From contig NZ_CP040272.1 of assembly GCF_013393905.1 (NCBI RefSeq), positions 682,001-746,000 on the forward strand: a stretch of 64,000 bases of DNA, in the 5' to 3' direction. The number at the start of each line of letters is the position of its first letter. The first letter of the stretch is position 1. Position numbers and translations under genes: made by a program. The notes below the pieces were generated by a model that did no database searches, was not told where the DNA came from, and worked only from the letters and a program-made list of their open reading frames with translations. This document shows, piece after piece, positions 35,447 to 43,586 of the stretch. The DNA is from Nostoc sp. C052. Its GTDB lineage: Bacteria > Cyanobacteriota > Cyanobacteriia > Cyanobacteriales > Nostocaceae.

Positions 35447-35653
35447 ATGGCCCGTTTCTTTAAAATTACTGCTCTAGTTCCCAGCCAAACCCGAATTCGT
35501 ACCCAACGCGAACTGCAAAATACTTACTTTACTAAGCTAGTTCCTTATGAAAACTGGTTCCGTGAACAGCAACGTATTCAAAAAGCAGGTGGCACAATTA
35601 TCAAAGTGGAGTTAGCAACTGGTAAGCAAGGTGCTAATACTGGCTTGTCGTAA
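35447..35653 (+). CDS. apcC: Allophycocyanin core linker (L-C 7.8)
   Basis: A 68-residue small linker that caps core cylinders by inserting into an allophycocyanin trimer. It has the CpcD-like fold sequence MARFFKITALVPSQTRIRTQ and ENWFREQQRIQKAGGTIIKV. AGGAGA precedes the start. It ends the apc operon, ahead of a strong terminator. Confidence 0.98.
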   Translation: MARFFKITALVPSQTRIRTQRELQNTYFTKLVPYENWFREQQRIQKAGGTIIKVELATGKQGANTGLS

Positions 35654-35687
35654 TTCTGTAAATAGAATATTATTTTAGGGAATTGGT

Positions 35688-35713
35688 AAGAGGTCGAAAA
35701 AGACCTCTTTTTT
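35688..35713 (+). terminator. Rho-independent terminator of the apc operon
   Basis: A perfect 8-bp stem AAGAGGTC / GACCTCTT with a GAAAAA loop followed by a T-tract, 35 bases after the apcC stop. This is a textbook intrinsic terminator. Confidence 0.93.
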
Positions 35714-35733
35714 GTAGCTCAGATTTTTGCAAA

Positions 35734-36801
35734 TCAAAAGTTAAACATATTTAAAAGGCGATACCCACGAGTGTAAAGTGGAACTGGAGCGTCAGGATTC
35801 TGTCTATTCTTAGCTTGTTCAACAGTTTCATCAAACACAATTAGCGTTTCTTTCCCAACCTTCAGCCAGTCTTCATAAGGCACACTCATATCTTCTTCAA
35901 TACCACCAATATTAGGTGCTACCATTGCGCGATAAGCTTCATTGAATTTCCTGCGGAACCGGAAATCTACTGAGATTCTTAGACCTTCAGTTTTCCTTCT
36001 TACTGTTTGATGCAATCCACGGGCATCATTAAAGTACATTGTGCCGTGCTGTAGTTGTGCTTCTGTGTAGGAGACAACCATTGGAATATCCCGACCTTCA
36101 GCGAAGTCTGACATCACGTGCATAGACGGTAGTTCCATTTCGCGGGGCATTTCACCTGCTTCGATGGTGATATTATCGATGTCACCAAATAGTGGCAGAA
36201 CCACTACAGTTGCATCAGCAGCAACACCTGCCCAGACATCACTGTGACATTTTGAGCTAGCGAAGGGCAAACCCAACTTCTTGGCATCAGTCTTACCGTA
36301 GACCATGCGGAGATTGACTGGTAAATCCACTGCATCAATCAGGTCATTTGCTCCTAGTTGGTAAAAAGCCTCTGCGACACTTTTTTGAAAGAGGTTAAAT
36401 GCCAAAATGTGTTCTCGCTTGGGCATCAAAAGACCAGTGCCGGTGTAGTTCGGTAAAGTACTTCTTGCTGCTAGTAGTCGTTCCAGCATTTCAGCTTCCG
36501 AAAGAATGATGGGACTATTCAGACACGCTGAAATATAACCAGCAGCAGCAATTCGGATTTGTTGGAATAACTCAGGCTTTAATGTGTGTTCAAACAGTAG
36601 TCGGTACTGTCGCTTTGTAGCAATTTTATCAGCAAGCTCATCAAAGAGGCGATCGCCTAGCTCCGAAAATGCGATCGCACGTTCATATTGTAAGCGATCG
36701 CGCACTGGTGATTCTGCTAACAGTTCTTCTAACATCATTTCTTCCAACGTTATTCTAAATTGGCTAAATAACTCATGCATCCAAAGCCATTTCGTTTTCA
36801 A
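35734..36801 (-). CDS. Putative non-haem Fe(II) oxygenase-like protein (HxD...H)
   Basis: A 355-residue protein. It carries H186-S-D188 in SSKCHSDVWAGV and H264 in DARGLHQTVRR, spaced as in the double-stranded beta-helix 2-His-1-carboxylate triad. R275 (LRISVDFRF) is a candidate for binding the 2-oxoglutarate carboxylate. The N-terminal 120 residues are helical. I recall similar 'HSDxW' proteins near antibiotic genes (StrG-like), but the assignment rests on the motif. It is divergent from a methyltransferase-HDO oxidase pair across a 435-bp region. MHELFSQF (36780) is an alternative start. Confidence 0.65.
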   Translation of the reverse strand: MKTKWLWMHELFSQFRITLEEMMLEELLAESPVRDRLQYERAIAFSELGDRLFDELADKIATKRQYRLLFEHTLKPELFQQIRIAAAGYISACLNSPIILSEAEMLERLLAARSTLPNYTGTGLLMPKREHILAFNLFQKSVAEAFYQLGANDLIDAVDLPVNLRMVYGKTDAKKLGLPFASSKCHSDVWAGVAADATVVVLPLFGDIDNITIEAGEMPREMELPSMHVMSDFAEGRDIPMVVSYTEAQLQHGTMYFNDARGLHQTVRRKTEGLRISVDFRFRRKFNEAYRAMVAPNIGGIEEDMSVPYEDWLKVGKETLIVFDETVEQAKNRQNPDAPVPLYTRGYRLLNMFNF

Positions 36802-37236
36802 AACGAATCTTGGCTATTACAAATTAACAAGGTTATTCTTTTTATACTTCGTAAAATATACTGTTTTATTTCTCTTATCTATCTTGATTAAAAGAGTTAA
36901 TTTTAACTTATTTAATAAAGCATAGATGAAGTTGGAGCTTAAAAGCCAAACTATCTATATGTGAAGTTGCTGTTAACTAAGTAACAACGCAAGTTCATGA
37001 AGTTAAATATCATTTAGGTGTTTATATTTAAAGAAATTAACAAGATGGCACTTTTCAGATTAGCTACTTCTTTTAAAAGGCTAGTTTTTAAACGCAAAAT
37101 CGACAAGTAAGCCAAAATCGGTAAAATCAACCTTATCAGTAAAACAAATTCATTATTAAATAATAGATATTCATGATTTTAGCCCGCTCGGACTAAATTC
37201 AGTAAGCGTAAATTAAGTATAAATCAATACCGATAA
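36802..37236. other. Divergent promoter region
   Basis: 435 bp of very AT-rich sequence between the oxygenase-like gene (minus) and the methyltransferase gene (plus). No gene is seen. It probably carries both promoters; no specific operator was recognised. Confidence 0.5.
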
Positions 37237-38007
37237 ATGTCAAATGTGAATAACAAAAACTCAACTAAAAACTTATATAATCGCACAGCATCAGAATGGA
37301 TTAGAGGAGAACCTACTTCCTTATCAGACTTTACCGCACGTCCTTTTGTACTAGAGCTTTGTAAGCCTGTCGCTGGGTTGCGAGTACTTGATATCGGTTG
37401 TGGTGAAGGTTATTGCAGCCGAGAATTAAGCCGACGTGGCGCTGCATGGGTACATGGAATAGACCTTTCCGAGAGTATGATTGCAGCAGCAAAATCGCAA
37501 GAAATAAAAGATTCGTTGGGTATTAGCTACCAAGTAGGATGCGCTACTAATCTCAAGCAGTTTGATGATAGCGAAATTGATTTAGTGGTCGCAGTGTTTT
37601 TATTTAACTATTTGACAATTGCTCAGACCCAAGAATGCATGGCAGAAGTTGCACGCATTCTTCGTCCGGGCGGTCGATTTGTATTTAGTGTTCCCCATCC
37701 ATCTTTTCCATATATGCGGGAAGCAGCATATCCGTTTTATTTTCAAGTTGAGGGTTCAGGCTACTTCAGCAAGCGAGATCAACAGTTTCCTGGTCGTATT
37801 TGGAAACGAGATGGTTCTTGGCTAAATGTGCAATTGATTCACAAAACTCTTGAGGATTACTTTAATGCTCTGAAAACGGCTGGCTTCAATACGATGCCAA
37901 TCTTACAGGAATTGCGTGTTACTCCAGAACATATCGCAATAGATGAATCATTTTTTAGCCCTTTACTCGATCAACCCCTCCATCTAGCCCTACAAATATC
38001 ACGATGA
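37237..38007 (+). CDS. Class I SAM-dependent methyltransferase
   Basis: A 256-residue methyltransferase with motif I VLDIGCGEGYCSREL, motif II WVHGIDLSESM and the post-motif VARILRPGGRFVFSVPHPSF. The last of these, with HPSF...YF, is common in small-molecule methyltransferases. Its TGA overlaps the ATG of the next gene (ATGA, 38004-38007), so the two are translationally coupled and probably act on the same compound. Confidence 0.88.
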   Translation: MSNVNNKNSTKNLYNRTASEWIRGEPTSLSDFTARPFVLELCKPVAGLRVLDIGCGEGYCSRELSRRGAAWVHGIDLSESMIAAAKSQEIKDSLGISYQVGCATNLKQFDDSEIDLVVAVFLFNYLTIAQTQECMAEVARILRPGGRFVFSVPHPSFPYMREAAYPFYFQVEGSGYFSKRDQQFPGRIWKRDGSWLNVQLIHKTLEDYFNALKTAGFNTMPILQELRVTPEHIAIDESFFSPLLDQPLHLALQISR

Positions 38008-38738
38008 TACAGACATCTTCTTTAGTTAGAAATTCTTTTCATGAAATAGCAGTTAATCATCCTCTATGGAATCATGAATTCTTAACTCGCTGTCGGACTG
38101 GAAATTTATTTTTACCAGATATACAGGTACTAGCTGTTCAGATGTACAAATTCTCCAAAGAATTTAATCGGATCTTGGCTAGCATCTTGTCTTGCTGCCA
38201 AGATGAAAGTAGCCAGTTAGTCATCTTAGAAAACCTGTTTGACGAAATGGGACAGGGAGATATAACTCAGTCTCACCCAGAATTGTTTCGTCAATTTACC
38301 CGCGCCCTTGGTATTCACGACGAAACTCTGGCATCGCTACCCACTGCACCTGAAACTCGTGCCCTGATTGAAACTTATTTACAAATGCCACATAAGTACG
38401 GCTATTTAGCTGCACTTGGTGCCGTCTGTTATGCTTCCGAAGGGATTGTTAGTTCGCTATACACACAACTATATAAAGGAATTGTTGGCGCTGCTCCCTT
38501 ACCCAAAGAATCCCTAATCTTTTTTGAAGTCCATATTGATGTGGATGATAGTCATGCAGCGAAGCTAGCAGCAGTGATTGAACCTCGAATCACTATGAAT
38601 GAAGAGGATATCAAGGTAAAGCTAGCGATTGCAGAAGCTATGGATGCCCGTGTCCAATTTTTTAACGGCATTCAGCGTCAAATCTCCAAATATAGTTTGT
38701 ATCCTGATTCATGGCTGCCTTTTGATGAATCGTTGTAG
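38004..38738 (+). CDS. Haem-oxygenase-like diiron oxidase (HDO superfamily)
   Basis: A 244-residue all-helical protein of the 'iron-containing redox enzyme' family. The six-ligand diiron set is visible: E81 and H91 in FDEMGQGDITQSHPELF, E146 in YASEGIVSSLY, and H177, D181 and H184 in EVHIDVDDSHA. Known relatives perform N-oxygenation (SznF type), oxidative fragmentation of fatty acids (UndA) or amino acids (BesC). The substrate here is unknown. Coupling to a methyltransferase and a divergent Fe-oxygenase-like gene suggests a tailoring pathway. The amino-terminal half lacks the cupin domain of SznF. Confidence 0.85.
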   Translation: MIQTSSLVRNSFHEIAVNHPLWNHEFLTRCRTGNLFLPDIQVLAVQMYKFSKEFNRILASILSCCQDESSQLVILENLFDEMGQGDITQSHPELFRQFTRALGIHDETLASLPTAPETRALIETYLQMPHKYGYLAALGAVCYASEGIVSSLYTQLYKGIVGAAPLPKESLIFFEVHIDVDDSHAAKLAAVIEPRITMNEEDIKVKLAIAEAMDARVQFFNGIQRQISKYSLYPDSWLPFDESL

Positions 38739-38811
38739 TTAGCCTGTCAAGATTAAGGTGAGCAAATTTGTAGTAAGCACTAAAATACTTACTACAAAAC
38801 CTCAAAGCCAT

Positions 38812-38919
38812 CTAGTAGTCTGTCCCATTAATTTTGTGGGGCTACTAGATCCCCGACTTCTGCGAAGTCGGGGATCTGAACATCACTAACCTCTCAAAAC
38901 TTTTGGGACAGACTACTAG
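38812..38919. mobile_element. MITE with perfect 16-bp inverted ends
   Basis: CTAGTAGTCTGTCCCA (38812-38827) is repeated inverted at 38904-38919. TA dinucleotides at both ends (TA-GTAGTC...GACTAC-TA) fit the TA duplication of IS630/Tc1-type elements. Inside is a perfect 14-bp hairpin (38847-38860 with 38864-38877, AGATCCCCGACTTC), a hairpin type I recall as widespread in Nostoc. No coding capacity. Confidence 0.75.
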
Positions 38920-39092
38920 GTAAAAGTAATAAGTGAAAATACGGTTGTAATAATGAGCATTTGTAGCATTAGAATACAAACAGTTTTCCCTATTTTTTCG
39001 GTTTTTAAAGCTGTATAAAACCATTTCAAGGTTTGATTACAGAAAATTTTGTCATTTACAGCAGTTTTTCATGTATTTGAACCACATCTGTC

Positions 39093-39120
39093 GTAGGGGC
39101 AATTCATGAATTGCCCCTAC
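39093..39120. repeat. 28-bp perfect palindrome
   Basis: A self-complementary sequence starting GTAGGGGCAATTCA, flanked by the inverted ACCACA / TGTGGT (39081-39086, 39123-39128). It is probably another dispersed palindromic repeat, upstream of the H-NOX gene. Confidence 0.7.
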
Positions 39121-39232
39121 TGTGTGGTCTATTTAGCTGAAAATAGCTGTAAATTAAGCCTTTTAAGAAATTAGTTGTCGAGTCTTGGGCAAATTCACAA
39201 AGCAAAATTAGGTGCAGCAAGAGGAGGCTTCA

Positions 39233-39784
39233 ATGTACGGTTTAGTAAACAAGGCGATTCAAGACATGGTATGCAGTCGCTTTGGCGAAGAAACTTGGAA
39301 AAAAATCAAGCACAAAGCAGAGGTAGATGTAGATGTTTTCCTCAGTATGGAAGGCTATCCCGATGACATCACCCACAAGCTGGTAAAAGCTGCTAGTGTC
39401 ATTTTGGATTTATCTGCCAATGAGATTATGCAAGCCTTTGGGGAATTCTGGGTTCAGTACACAGCCCAAGAAGGCTATGGCGAAATGATGGATATGAGTG
39501 GAGATGAACTACCTGAGTTTTTAGAAAACCTTGATAATCTTCATGCTCGTGTGGGTGTTAGTTTTCCTAAACTCCAACCCCCATCATTTGAATGTACTGA
39601 TATGGAAGAAAATTCTCTGAGCTTACATTATCGCTCTGATAGAGAAGGGCTAGCGCCAATGATTCTTGGATTAGTCAAGGGATTGGGAAGCAGGTTTGAT
39701 ACAGAGGTTCATGTTACCCAAACCCAAAGTCGAGATGAGGGTGCTGAACATGATGAATTTTTAGTGATTTATAAACCAAATTGA
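39233..39784 (+). CDS. H-NOX haem-based nitric oxide sensor
   Basis: A 183-residue H-NOX domain protein. The haem-ligating histidine is H104 (LDNLHARVGVSFP) and the propionate-binding YxSxR motif is Y133-R-S135-D-R137. The start MYGLVNKAIQDM is typical; GAGGAGG lies a few bases upstream, which decides ATG 39233 over an earlier in-frame start. No tyrosine is evident at the distal O2-stabilising position, so an NO-selective sensor is expected (inference). It is 7 bp upstream of an HNOBA histidine kinase, the usual partner. It is closely similar in pattern to the structurally known Nostoc H-NOX (Alr2278). Confidence 0.95.
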   Translation: MYGLVNKAIQDMVCSRFGEETWKKIKHKAEVDVDVFLSMEGYPDDITHKLVKAASVILDLSANEIMQAFGEFWVQYTAQEGYGEMMDMSGDELPEFLENLDNLHARVGVSFPKLQPPSFECTDMEENSLSLHYRSDREGLAPMILGLVKGLGSRFDTEVHVTQTQSRDEGAEHDEFLVIYKPN

Positions 39785-39791
39785 GTGCAGC

Positions 39792-41240
39792 ATGGCTCCT
39801 CCTCACCTTACACTTTCGCCAGAGTTGCTGGCGAAAGCTTTTCCCTTCCACTTTGCCTTTAGCCGTAATCGGGAAATTGTACAAGCTGGTGATGTCTTCG
39901 GGCGTATTTGTCCTGAACCATTGGTTGGTAAATTGATTGAGCAGCATTTCCAAATCAATCGTCCAAAAATTTTGGTCGATTTTGATGTTATCAGTAAGCA
40001 GTCTCGTGCCCTGTTTATATTAGAGTTTCTCCACAATGGAATGCATCTCAAGGGGCAGATGATGTATCAACCAGAGGAGGATGTGATATTTTTTTTAGGT
40101 TCTCCCTGGATTACAGATACAACTAGCCTGGCTCCTCTGGGTATTAAACTCAAAGACTTTGCAATTCACGATCCTATTGTTGATTTTCTGTTTCTGCTAC
40201 AAGCTCAGAATACTGCTTTGGCTGATGCTAAAAAGTTAACAGGTGAACTGAAACAGCAAAGGGCACAACTACGGAGTGCGCTACAAATCAAGGAGAATTT
40301 AGCAGAAATTGCTGAGGCTCAGTCTAAAAAATTGGAAAAATCCCTCCGAGAGCTACAACAAACTCAAGCCCAATTAGTCCAAGCTGAGAAAATGTCTAGT
40401 TTGGGGCAGTTAGTTGCAGGAGTTGCTCACGAAATTAACAATCCTGTTAATTTTATTTACGGGAATTTAACATATGCAAAGGATTATACACAGTGTTTAC
40501 TAAAACTTGTGTATCTTTACCAGCAATTTTATGCCAATCCTGTGTCAGAAATTAAAGAATACATTAAGGAAATTGAGTTAGATTTTTTACTAGATGATTT
40601 GCCAAAAATCCTAAATTCAATGCAAGTAGGAGCCGAACGGATCTCTGAAATTGTCTTGTCCCTGCGGAATTTCTCTCGTCTTGATGAAGCGGAGAAGAAA
40701 AGAGTTGATATTCACCAGGGGCTAGATAGCACTTTGCTGATTTTACAGAGTCGCTTTAAGAATAGTGTTGATCATCCTGGAATTAAAGTAGTTAAAAATT
40801 ATGGGGATTTGCCTTTAGTAGATTGCTACGCTGGTCAACTCAATCAAGTATTTATGAATATTATTAGTAATGCAATCGATGCGCTCGATAACTATGATAG
40901 TAAACGCGCGATCGCAGAAATCCATGCTAATCCTAATACTATTACAATTACTACGGAAATCATTGAAACAAACTGTGTGATCCGAATTGCCGATAATGGT
41001 TCAGGAATAACAGAAGCAGTTAAGGAACGACTGTTTGATCCATTTTTTACAACTAAGCCTGTAGGTAAGGGTACAGGATTAGGTTTATCCATTAGCTATC
41101 AGATTGTAGTTGAAAAACATGGGGGAACACTCAGATGTGTATCGGAACCTGGGCAAGGAACTGAGTTCTGGATTGAAATTCCCTTATCTATGGATAAACA
41201 ATTAGTCAATTACGTGAAATCATTAAGTTTAATTAAATAA
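39792..41240 (+). CDS. H-NOX-associated sensor histidine kinase (HNOBA domain)
   Basis: A 482-residue kinase. Residues 1-150 match the HNOBA (H-NOX-associated) PAS-like domain (HFQINRP, LEFLHNGMHLKGQMMYQ, FFLGSPWITD). A coiled coil (about 140-200) leads to the HisKA domain with phospho-acceptor H213 in VAGVAHEINNPVNF, then a HATPase domain (NAIDALDNY, DNGSGI, GKGTGLGLSIS). It has no receiver or membrane helix, so it is a soluble kinase regulated by the NO-bound H-NOX encoded just upstream. No response regulator gene is adjacent. Confidence 0.93.
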   Translation: MAPPHLTLSPELLAKAFPFHFAFSRNREIVQAGDVFGRICPEPLVGKLIEQHFQINRPKILVDFDVISKQSRALFILEFLHNGMHLKGQMMYQPEEDVIFFLGSPWITDTTSLAPLGIKLKDFAIHDPIVDFLFLLQAQNTALADAKKLTGELKQQRAQLRSALQIKENLAEIAEAQSKKLEKSLRELQQTQAQLVQAEKMSSLGQLVAGVAHEINNPVNFIYGNLTYAKDYTQCLLKLVYLYQQFYANPVSEIKEYIKEIELDFLLDDLPKILNSMQVGAERISEIVLSLRNFSRLDEAEKKRVDIHQGLDSTLLILQSRFKNSVDHPGIKVVKNYGDLPLVDCYAGQLNQVFMNIISNAIDALDNYDSKRAIAEIHANPNTITITTEIIETNCVIRIADNGSGITEAVKERLFDPFFTTKPVGKGTGLGLSISYQIVVEKHGGTLRCVSEPGQGTEFWIEIPLSMDKQLVNYVKSLSLIK

Positions 41241-41480
41241 ATACTTTAAGTCAATTTTTGAGCGATCGCTCTTAACTATAACAATCCTGATTTTAAGTAT
41301 AAAATATTACTTTTAAATTGCGGAGTAGCGATCGCAATTTGTCCTAAATATTGAACTAGCGGTGTATTGAAGTTGACAACTCTCAGATTTATGGTTGTAA
41401 AGCCTACTTATGAGTTATAAGTTATGATTTATGAGTTTTATTTCTAACTCCTAAATTCTAACTTTTTACCTGTACCGATC

Positions 41481-42683
41481 GTGAATCTACGCCGCCTGAT
41501 TCCAATTTTTGATAGTTCAGTCTCCAACTGGGCCTTAGAAGCGCGGTTGTTGCGCTGGTTAACGTTGATTTGGCTGTTCGTCGGCTTGATCATGCTATTT
41601 TCAGCATCCTATCCCGTCGCTGACGCCCGTCAGAATGATGGGTTGTACTACTTTAAGCGTCAACTGCTTTGGGTTTTCGTTTCCTTAATCGGATTCAATA
41701 TTATTGTTAATTCGCCGTTGCAGAAAATTTTGGGACTATCCCATTGGTTTTTGTTGCTGTTTTTGGGGTTAATTTTTGTCACACTAATCCCAGGATTGGG
41801 AAAAAAAGCTTTTGATGCAGCGCGTTGGATTGCGATCGGGCCAATTCCGATTCAACCTTCAGAATTAATTAAACCCTTTTTGGTGCTGCAAAGTGCGCGG
41901 CTTTTTGGTCAGTGGGAACGAATCAGTTGGCGGGTTCGCTTGTCGTGGTTAGGTGTTTTCGGTCTGGTACTTTTAGGAATTCTTGCCCAGCCTAACTTGA
42001 GTACAACGGCACTTTGCGGTATGACTATTTGGCTAATTGCTCTCGCAGCTGGCTTACCTTACAAATATCTGGGAGGAACAGCAGTTGGTGGAGTGATGTT
42101 AGCAGTCCTCAGTATTAGTATTAAAGAGTATCAGCGTAAGCGGGTGATGTCATTCCTGAATCCTTGGGCGGATGCTACAGGAGATGGATACCAGTTGGTG
42201 CAAAGTTTACTAGCTGTGGGTTCTGGTAAAACTTGGGGAGCTGGATATGGGCTTTCTCAACAAAAGCTGTTTTATTTACCAATTCAAGATACTGATTTTA
42301 TTTTTGCGGTGTTCGCTGAAGAGTTTGGCTTTGTTGGCAGTATGGTGCTGTTGGTACTTTTAGCTACATTTGCCACTCTTGGATTAATTGTGGCGCTGAA
42401 GGCTAAAAATATAGTACATAGATTAGTTGCGATCGGTGTGACGATTTTAATGGTAGGACAATCATTGCTCCACATCGGTGTTGCTACAGGTTCTCTACCA
42501 ACTACTGGTTTACCTTTGCCTATGTTTAGTTATGGTGGTAATTCTATGATTGCCAGCTTAATAGCTGCTGGGTTGCTGATTCGGGTAGCACGGGAGAGTA
42601 GTGAAGCTGAGGTAGTACCGTTGCGAAAACCTCAGCTTGAAAATGGGCGCAGACGCCGAGCTTTTCATAAAACCAGGAATTAA
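41481..42683 (+). CDS. ftsW: FtsW/RodA/SpoVE-family septal peptidoglycan polymerase
   Basis: A 400-residue polytopic SEDS glycosyltransferase with about ten membrane helices, starting at GTG 41481. Family motifs are GLGKKAFDAARWI, QPSELIKPFLVL, AQPNLSTTALC, DTDFIFAVFAEEFGFVGS and TTGLPLPMFSYGGNSMIASL. It polymerises lipid II glycan strands with a partner class B penicillin-binding protein. FtsW (division) is preferred over RodA because of the cyanobacterial ending and basic tail (GRRRRAFHKTRN), but the two are hard to separate without an alignment. Confidence 0.9.
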   Translation: MNLRRLIPIFDSSVSNWALEARLLRWLTLIWLFVGLIMLFSASYPVADARQNDGLYYFKRQLLWVFVSLIGFNIIVNSPLQKILGLSHWFLLLFLGLIFVTLIPGLGKKAFDAARWIAIGPIPIQPSELIKPFLVLQSARLFGQWERISWRVRLSWLGVFGLVLLGILAQPNLSTTALCGMTIWLIALAAGLPYKYLGGTAVGGVMLAVLSISIKEYQRKRVMSFLNPWADATGDGYQLVQSLLAVGSGKTWGAGYGLSQQKLFYLPIQDTDFIFAVFAEEFGFVGSMVLLVLLATFATLGLIVALKAKNIVHRLVAIGVTILMVGQSLLHIGVATGSLPTTGLPLPMFSYGGNSMIASLIAAGLLIRVARESSEAEVVPLRKPQLENGRRRRAFHKTRN

Positions 42684-42740
42684 GTTAGCAAAAGCGACGA
42701 TAGACAAAGTTTGATGCTCTTTGCAGGAATTGAATAGATT

Positions 42741-43586
42741 ATGGAAGACTTAAAACAAGCAATAATCAGCTACTCTAGCACAGACCTCGAACAGCGCAAA
42801 AATTGGTATTCTCCAGCAGCAGAAGCTTACAATAAAGCAAGACCACGATATCCTCAGGATTTGATTCACCAAGTTGTGGAACTTGCTCAACTCTCCACTG
42901 ACTCAAAAATTCTGGAAGTGGGATGTGGCCCTGGAACTGCAACATTAGGCATCGCTCAATTGGGTTGCTCTATAATCTGCTTAGAACCCAATCCAGATTT
43001 TTTCCAGTTAGCTCAACAGAATTGTCAACCGTATTCTAATGTAGAGATACAGAACACCTCCTTTGAAGAGTGGGAACTCAAGCCAGTGGAATTTGATGCT
43101 GTTTTAGCAGCGAGTTCTTTTCATTGGATATCACCAGAAGTTGGATATCTAAAAGCAGCAAATGCTCTAAAAGAGAATGGCTATCTGATTTTATTGTGGA
43201 ATAAGGAACTTCAACCTAGCGACGAAGTTTACCAAAGTTTATCGCAAATCTATCAAGTACATGCTCCATCTCTGGATCGATATGAAGACCAAAAGACTCA
43301 AGAATATATCTTGAGACAATTAGGAAATATGGCTATTGATTCGGGACAATTCAAAGACTTGATATCTGGACAAGTTATATCAGAAGTAACCTACACTGTT
43401 GATGAATATTTAACGCTTTTGAACACTTACTCACCATATATAAAATTAGATCCACACAACAAAGAGTCTTTATTTTTGGGATTAAGGCGTTGCATAGAAA
43501 ATGATTTTGGAGGCAGTCTTCAACTTTCATATATCTCTGCTTTTCACATTGCTCAAAAAGTTACCTTTGAGGTAAGGGAGTCTTAA
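42741..43586 (+). CDS. Class I SAM-dependent methyltransferase
   Basis: A 281-residue protein with motif I ILEVGCGPGTATLGIAQLG, acidic CLEPNPDFF and AASSFHWISPEVGYLKAANAL. The FHW segment and the N-terminal YNKARPRYPQDLI are typical of the small SAM methyltransferases related to trans-aconitate and UbiE types; the substrate is unknown. It is probably transcribed alone and overlaps the convergent gene at its 3' end by 26 bp. Confidence 0.85.
   Translation: MEDLKQAIISYSSTDLEQRKNWYSPAAEAYNKARPRYPQDLIHQVVELAQLSTDSKILEVGCGPGTATLGIAQLGCSIICLEPNPDFFQLAQQNCQPYSNVEIQNTSFEEWELKPVEFDAVLAASSFHWISPEVGYLKAANALKENGYLILLWNKELQPSDEVYQSLSQIYQVHAPSLDRYEDQKTQEYILRQLGNMAIDSGQFKDLISGQVISEVTYTVDEYLTLLNTYSPYIKLDPHNKESLFLGLRRCIENDFGGSLQLSYISAFHIAQKVTFEVRES

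Noticed and set aside
43561..43586. 26-bp overlap between the methyltransferase and the Ig-repeat gene as a start error
   Set aside because: The overlap is between two convergent 3' ends; both stops are clear, so no coordinate needs changing.
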